From the NCBI GenBank assembly GCA_020444515.1, contig JAHLKX010000002.1, positions 434,001-498,000 of the forward strand: 64,000 nucleotides of DNA, given 5' to 3'. Source of the DNA: Bacteroidota bacterium (GTDB taxonomy: Bacteria > Bacteroidota > Bacteroidia > Bacteroidales > JAADJA01). Positions 61,958-64,000 of this stretch are shown one piece after another (the stretch's first letter is position 1; each line of letters begins with the position of its first letter). The translations under genes and the position numbers were made by a program. The notes under the pieces are model-generated. The model saw only the letters and a program-made list of their open reading frames with translations. It made no database searches and was not told the origin of the DNA.

Positions 61958-62701
61958 ATGAAAGCAAAGTTTATTTACTCAGCTTTATTATTCTTATCAG
62001 TTTCTATGTTTGTGCAAGGCTCCAATCCGCATGCCTGGAGTGGTGAAAGACAAAACAGAGTTTGGAAAAACTGGTCTATGTCACTCAATGCTGGTGTAAC
62101 TTCTTACTTTGGGGATTTAAGTAAATACGATCTGCAGGTCCCAGGCAAATTCAAACATGAAAGTCAGCCTGCTTTTGCATTAACCCTCAATAAACAGTTT
62201 ACTGGTTCATTAGGGCTTGCAGGTCAAATTTTGTATGGCGGACTAAAAAATGAGCCGACCAATGAACTCGATTTCAAAACCAATTTCATCGAATATAATT
62301 TTCATTTACGGTTCAATGTGATAGAAGCCATTAATGGTTACCGTTCATCACCTGTCGGATTTACTGTATATGCGGGTGTTGGCCAGTTTTTATTCAAAGC
62401 GGTTGAGTATGCCTATGTGGAAGGGAAAATGAATGAAACTGTGCACAATACCAGGGTTCCTGAGTTTGTTTATTTTGGAGGTGGTGAGTTAAGTTATGCC
62501 ATCAGTGACAGATTTTCAATCTCTGCGGACATGGCGATTCGTCAGGCACAAAACGACAAACTGGACAATGTTGTCAAAGGTGATGATTTTGATTACTATA
62601 CATTTACCAGTATTGGAATCACCTATCGTTTTATCGATCTTTTTGGTAGCAATAAAGTCCCGAACCTCACACGAAACGACTTCAAATACGGATACCGCTA
62701 A
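61958..62701 (+). CDS. Outer-membrane beta-barrel protein
   Basis: 247 residues with a signal peptide (ends VQGS). The mature protein alternates short turns with amphipathic strands, such as WSMSLNAGVTSYFGDLSKYD, LGLAGQILYGGL, FIEYNFHLRFNVIEA, FTVYAGVGQFLFKAVEY and FTSIGITYRFIDLF, the pattern of an 8-10-stranded barrel. Bacteroidota relatives are annotated as outer membrane beta-barrel or porin-family proteins. Specific function unknown. Confidence 0.8.
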   Translation: MKAKFIYSALLFLSVSMFVQGSNPHAWSGERQNRVWKNWSMSLNAGVTSYFGDLSKYDLQVPGKFKHESQPAFALTLNKQFTGSLGLAGQILYGGLKNEPTNELDFKTNFIEYNFHLRFNVIEAINGYRSSPVGFTVYAGVGQFLFKAVEYAYVEGKMNETVHNTRVPEFVYFGGGELSYAISDRFSISADMAIRQAQNDKLDNVVKGDDFDYYTFTSIGITYRFIDLFGSNKVPNLTRNDFKYGYR

Positions 62702-62792
62702 ACTTCTCAATACATTTCATTGATTGAATCCTGATTGATGCATGGGTTATAGCATGTTTTAGCAGGTTCCAAATTCCAGTCAACGAACAATA

Positions 62793-62833
62793 AAAAACCT
62801 ATAGCCATTCTGCTGAAGGTTTTCTTTTTTTTT
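62793..62833 (+). terminator. Terminator of the outer-membrane protein gene
   Basis: AAAACCT (62794-62800) pairs with AGGTTTT (62817-62823) and a run of T residues follows. Confidence 0.7.
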
Positions 62834-63034
62834 GGCCCGCAAAACCGACCTTTAAAATAAGGTCGATTATGCAATCTTTTCTATCCAACTTTGCTAATCA
62901 AATATTCAATGTTATGGATAAACATTTTAGTAAATTTGATTTTGTATTAATAATTGATATTTTTACACCAACGAAGAACCTATGAAATGATATTATCCAG
63001 GGAAACTAAGCACAACCAATTTTATCAGCACACA

Positions 63035-63056
63035 CTAAGCATTAACTAAGTATTAA
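63035..63056 (+). repeat. Tandem 11-bp repeat upstream of the last gene
   Basis: CTAAGCATTAA (63035-63045) is directly followed by CTAAGTATTAA (63046-63056). A further ACTAAGCA occurs at 63005-63012. Position 64 nt before a start codon suggests a regulator site. Confidence 0.4.
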
Positions 63057-63119
63057 CTTGAAAACCCCAATTTAATAGCTTTAACATTTCATAAGTTCAG
63101 GTAATATAAAACTTGTATT

Positions 63120-64000
63120 ATGAAGCTTGAAAAAATTTTAGACAACCTGAATTCATTTGAAAAAAATCCATTTCTTAAAATTATTGATAGTTTGAGAAAT
63201 GAAAATCCCAAGAATGCCAAAGAAATTGAGAAAATTCTAAATGACTCAAGTGGTGAATTAAAAAACATGGACAATATTAATGTTTCTAAAGTTTTTCACC
63301 TTGTAAAAGATGAATTCACTGACTATGTAAAAGATGAGTTCGTTAATATCACCTCCCAATTAGATATTTTGACTGATATAATTTCAAGAGATGGAAACTC
63401 AATTATGAAACAAGATTGGTTCGCAAGGCTCTATGAAAATGAATTGAAAATCATTGAGAAAAAATTAAAGGGATTTCAGAAGAACTTAGAAAGTTCAAAA
63501 TCCGACATTGATGAAGGCAGGAAAAGAGATTTTCTAATCTATAAAGCTTGTTTAAACACTGCTTATGTCAATGATGATTTAAACAATCAGGAAAGGAAGA
63601 TCACAACAGATGAACAATCCATCCTTTTAACTTTATCTTCTCAACTGAGCCTTTCACAAGAAGAAATTAAACTCATCAATTACCAGATCATTCCGATTTT
63701 AAGAATGAACATTGATGATGTGATCAATGAACTCAAAACTATTGGATTGATATTTTATTCCAAAAAATTAAATACTGTTTATGTGCCAGATGAAATTGTT
63801 AGGGTCATTAGAAAAGTGAGAGGAAAGGAAGTTGCAGATAAATATTTCAGAAGAGTATTAAGATTATTGAGAGAACCTCAAATTAATTTAGTTTGCAGAA
63901 AATACCATATTGACTGGAAACTAAATTATAATCAAAAGATAAAACTGATCATCTCAGAAGGTATTCCATTTTCACAGGTATTAAGTACTGATATTTTCAG
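63120..64000 (+). CDS. Unrecognised AT-rich gene, 5' part only
   Basis: Open from the ATG at 63120 to the window end (293 codons), hand-translated. No signal peptide; the predicted protein is cytosolic, strongly helical and Lys/Glu/Asn-rich. It begins MKLEKILDNLNSFEKNPFL and includes DWFARLYENELKIIEKKLKG, RKRDFLIYKACLNTAYVNDD and EQSILLTLSSQLSLSQEEI. No family is recognised; the middle helices loosely recall TerB-like bundles but this is only an impression. Codon use is more A/T-rich than in the neighbouring genes, compatible with horizontal acquisition. The C-terminal half, which may hold the diagnostic domain, is outside the window. Confidence 0.7.
   Translation, partial: MKLEKILDNLNSFEKNPFLKIIDSLRNENPKNAKEIEKILNDSSGELKNMDNINVSKVFHLVKDEFTDYVKDEFVNITSQLDILTDIISRDGNSIMKQDWFARLYENELKIIEKKLKGFQKNLESSKSDIDEGRKRDFLIYKACLNTAYVNDDLNNQERKITTDEQSILLTLSSQLSLSQEEIKLINYQIIPILRMNIDDVINELKTIGLIFYSKKLNTVYVPDEIVRVIRKVRGKEVADKYFRRVLRLLREPQINLVCRKYHIDWKLNYNQKIKLIISEGIPFSQVLSTDIF

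Larger units (their letters stand above)
62702..63119 (+). other. Intergenic region before the unrecognised gene
   Basis: A 418-nt gap, AT-rich in its second half. It contains a terminator (62793-62833), a short hairpin CGACCTT-TAAAAT-AAGGTCG (62846-62865) and a tandem 11-bp repeat (63035-63056). No gene or RNA is recognised. Confidence 0.5.

Overview
The window comes from a bacterium of the phylum Bacteroidota, probably a free-living Bacteroidia lineage. G+C is moderate to low, about 40 % by eye. Several lines of sequence evidence agree. Many intergenic regions carry the Bacteroidota-type -7 element TAnnTTTG, sometimes with a TTG or TTTG element upstream. Two secreted proteins end in type IX secretion (T9SS) type-A sorting domains. 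A BlaI-like repressor is paired with an M56 peptidase fused to a TonB C-terminal domain. There are also Porphyromonas-type M28/glutaminyl cyclase, DUF3098, LytS/LytTR and tricorn-type S41 proteins. No rRNA, tRNA, CRISPR array, prophage or insertion sequence was recognised.

Left part (1-10.3 kb): the N-terminal end of an MltF-like lipoprotein and a TPR membrane protein on the minus strand; a divergent four-gene MacAB-like efflux operon (ATPase, two permeases, periplasmic adaptor); a lipocalin-like lipoprotein; the BlaI/M56-TonB pair behind two dyad operators; a MORN-like secreted protein; and a T9SS cargo protein.

Middle part (10.3-39.6 kb) is mostly housekeeping: M28 peptidase/glutaminyl cyclase, an NtrY/NtrC-like sigma-54 two-component system, PIN-PhoH, DNA polymerase I, a lipoprotein behind a candidate sigma-54 promoter, the block ftsX-DUF3098-uppP-truB-queA-ispD, a GNAT enzyme, a PHP phosphatase, a U32 protein, a tricorn-like protease, AspRS, two divergent GME-fold proteins (one an intact DDAH), a cyclophilin, a CHMI-like tautomerase, an M1 peptidase, a BtuF-like binding protein, an FkbM methyltransferase and a radical SAM protein.

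39.6-45.2 kb holds four exported proteins of unknown function, ending in an 877-residue leucine-rich-repeat protein, followed by inorganic pyrophosphatase.

45.3-61.7 kb is the most unusual stretch. A TPR-LytS histidine kinase and a LytTR response regulator are followed by a clostripain-family lipoprotein peptidase, an orphan LytTR regulator with a receiver stub preceded by 21-bp direct repeats, a 1729-residue T9SS protein (Kelch, three exact-period 190-residue beta-helix repeats, dockerin-like and cohesin-like segments), a 1159-residue protein with four cohesin-like domains alternating with Ig-like domains, and a secreted endonuclease/exonuclease/phosphatase. The last two share a C-terminal module of about 220 residues ending in dockerin-like repeats. 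I read this as a candidate surface assembly using cohesin-dockerin-type contacts; this is inference.

The right end has an outer-membrane beta-barrel protein and the AT-rich start of an unrecognised gene running off the window.
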